A stretch of 25,648 nucleotides of DNA. Source: JAENVT01 sp031404635 (GTDB lineage: Bacteria > Actinomycetota > Acidimicrobiia > Acidimicrobiales > Ilumatobacteraceae). Under the pieces are notes generated by a model, which had not been told where the DNA came from, searched no databases, and saw nothing but the letters and a program-made list of their open reading frames with translations. The position numbers were made by a program, and so were the translations under genes. The first letter of the stretch is position 1. Each line of letters opens with the position of its first letter. This document shows positions 24,491 through 25,648 of this stretch, piece after piece. The stretch lies in the NCBI GenBank assembly GCA_031404635.1, contig JANNHY010000338.1, positions 1 to 25,648 on the forward strand. Direction: 5' to 3'.

Positions 24491-25525
24491 GTGACAAAGA
24501 AATTCGCCCGCACGACTGCCCCGGTCCGGCTCACGGCACTTCCTGCGGCATGTGGCGACTGCCTGGTGGTGGAGTACGGGTCGGGTTCGGATGAGCATCG
24601 GATCCTCATCGATGGCGGGCTCGCCTCGAAGTACGACGTGGGACTCGGCCCGCACCTGGCTGACTCTGCAGGCGGGCGGAAGTTCGACGTCGTGGTCGTC
24701 ACCCACGTCGACCGCGACCACATCGATGGCGTCATCCGTGCCCTTCGCGGGCAGCACCTCCACGCCGCTGACATCTGGTTCAATGGCCGCGACGAGATCG
24801 ATGCGCTCGTCAATGGAAGCACACGCGGCGTTCGGCAAGGTGACGAGCTGAGTACGCTCATCCCTGCCGACCGGCGGAACCGGGTGGTCGACGGCCGGGC
24901 GATCCACGTCCCAGCGACAGGGCCGGTGTGCTTCGAGCTGCCCGGTGATGCCCGCTGCACGCTGCTGTCGCCGTCATCCGAGCGGCTCCAGAAGCTGCTC
25001 GACAAATGGCCGGATCCGGTTCGCGTCGTCGACGACCCGACGGAGGATCTGCTGAAGGCGCTCGACGACCCGCTCACCCGTGGCGTCGGTGAGTTCGGGG
25101 AGGACAGCAGCGTGGCGAACGGCTCGAGCATCGCCTTCCTGTTCGAGGTGGATGGCGCCTCGCTGTTGCTCACGGGCGACGCGTTCGCCGCCGATCTGGA
25201 GACCACGATCGGCCAACTGCTCGCGTCGCGGGGTAAGCAGAAGTTGCGCGTCGACCTGTTCAAGCTGTCGCATCACGGGAGTCGGCAGAACATGACGGAC
25301 CGCCTGCTCGACCTCATCGATCCCGCTGCCGTCCTGGTCTGCACCGACGGTTCGAAGTTCCGCCACCCCGACGAGGACGCGCTCGGCAAGATCCGTTCGC
25401 ACTATCCCGACGTGCCGATCCATTTCACGGACGACACCGATCACATCCGCCAGCGTGCCGCCACCGTCGGCGCTCGTCCCCCGGAGGCTTTGCCGCTGCG
25501 GCTCGACCTCGGGACGGCCCCGTAG
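24491..25525 (+). CDS. ComEC-like metallo-beta-lactamase-fold hydrolase
   Basis: A 344-residue soluble protein with the metallo-beta-lactamase fold of the ComEC C-terminal type. It opens with ALPAACGDCLVVEYG and ILIDGG. The metal motif is THVDRDHIDG (H72, D74, D76, H77). Later ligands are D230 in LLLTGDA and H261/H262 in KLSHHGSRQN, the latter a ComEC-type hallmark. ComEC's own domain is implicated in degrading one DNA strand, so a nuclease or phosphodiesterase is plausible; no membrane channel domain is present. The GTG start at 24491 has a GGAG site seven bases upstream and lies 21 bp after the M15 gene, so it is third in the metacaspase operon. A region of ~60 residues between the motifs (about 165-205) is an insertion. 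Confidence 0.88.
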   Translation: MTKKFARTTAPVRLTALPAACGDCLVVEYGSGSDEHRILIDGGLASKYDVGLGPHLADSAGGRKFDVVVVTHVDRDHIDGVIRALRGQHLHAADIWFNGRDEIDALVNGSTRGVRQGDELSTLIPADRRNRVVDGRAIHVPATGPVCFELPGDARCTLLSPSSERLQKLLDKWPDPVRVVDDPTEDLLKALDDPLTRGVGEFGEDSSVANGSSIAFLFEVDGASLLLTGDAFAADLETTIGQLLASRGKQKLRVDLFKLSHHGSRQNMTDRLLDLIDPAAVLVCTDGSKFRHPDEDALGKIRSHYPDVPIHFTDDTDHIRQRAATVGARPPEALPLRLDLGTAP

Positions 25526-25648
25526 ACCGACGTGAAGACCGCCTGATCGGGCCCGTCACGGCGCGGATCGTCAGACGAAATACTTTGCAAAGTCGAAAGA
25601 ACGCCGGGGTGTAGTCATTCCAGTTCAACAGCCTATGAATCGTTTGGC
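25526..25648. other. Intergenic tail with a perfect 12-bp palindrome
   Basis: No gene is supported in these 123 bases. ACTTTGCAAAGT at 25582-25593 is a perfect palindrome in a GC-poor stretch. It could be an operator for a gene beyond the right edge or a feature downstream of the hydrolase gene. No terminator hairpin with a U-run is seen. Confidence 0.4.

Noticed and set aside
23339..24907. A 522-codon open frame on the minus strand across the M15 and MBL genes
   Set aside because: It is antisense to two genes with intact catalytic motifs; its own product is rich in Arg, His and Val with no domain, as expected for a GC-rich shadow.

Overview
The window is a high-GC, gene-dense chromosomal segment. 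I read it as a free-living actinobacterium (Actinomycetota), possibly of the Acidimicrobiia. The reasons are the GC-rich codon use, frequent GTG starts and 4-8 nt gene overlaps, a wax-ester-synthase/DGAT-type acyltransferase, and an LprG-like lipoprotein paired with a P55-like MFS transporter. The class-level assignment is inference. I see no rRNA, tRNA, CRISPR array, transposase or phage gene.

Left part (1-8554). A WS/DGAT acyltransferase runs off the left edge. It is followed by a decayed PAS-domain fragment, a stand-alone Nfu N-terminal-domain protein and a CspA-type cold-shock protein. Next is a catabolic block: a leftward trio (dimethylglycine/sarcosine-dehydrogenase-like flavoprotein and two PhyH-type Fe(II)/2-oxoglutarate dioxygenases) faces a second, rightward paralogous flavoprotein across about 105 bp. 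It probably oxidises or demethylates N-methylated compounds and passes one-carbon units to folate.

Centre (8570-17766). A leftward unit carries an ABC-2 exporter (ATPase, permease), an LprG-like lipoprotein and an MFS transporter. The MFS frame continues without a stop into a membrane-anchored 'VPID'-repeat protein that has its own strong internal Shine-Dalgarno sequence. Divergent from it is a tightly packed rightward run of five genes: PAP2 phosphatase, UPF0104/flippase-like membrane protein, GGDEF diguanylate cyclase, ABM-fold small protein, and a cobalamin-binding protein with the W-x9-EH cap motif of CarH-type B12 photoreceptors. The last three overlap by ATGA and look like a light- or B12-responsive c-di-GMP module.

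Right part (17778-25525). Two divergent operons hold genes typical of bacterial conflict or regulated-death systems. Leftward are a membrane-anchored CHAT (caspase-fold) protease and a patatin-like phospholipase, joined by ATGA. Rightward are a metacaspase-like protease, a VanY-type M15 peptidase with two peptidoglycan-binding repeats but no signal peptide, and a ComEC-like metallo-beta-lactamase-fold hydrolase. The set of two caspase-fold proteases plus membrane-, wall- and possibly nucleic-acid-degrading enzymes is the best candidate for an undescribed system here. All functional statements rest on motif reading by eye; no database search was run.
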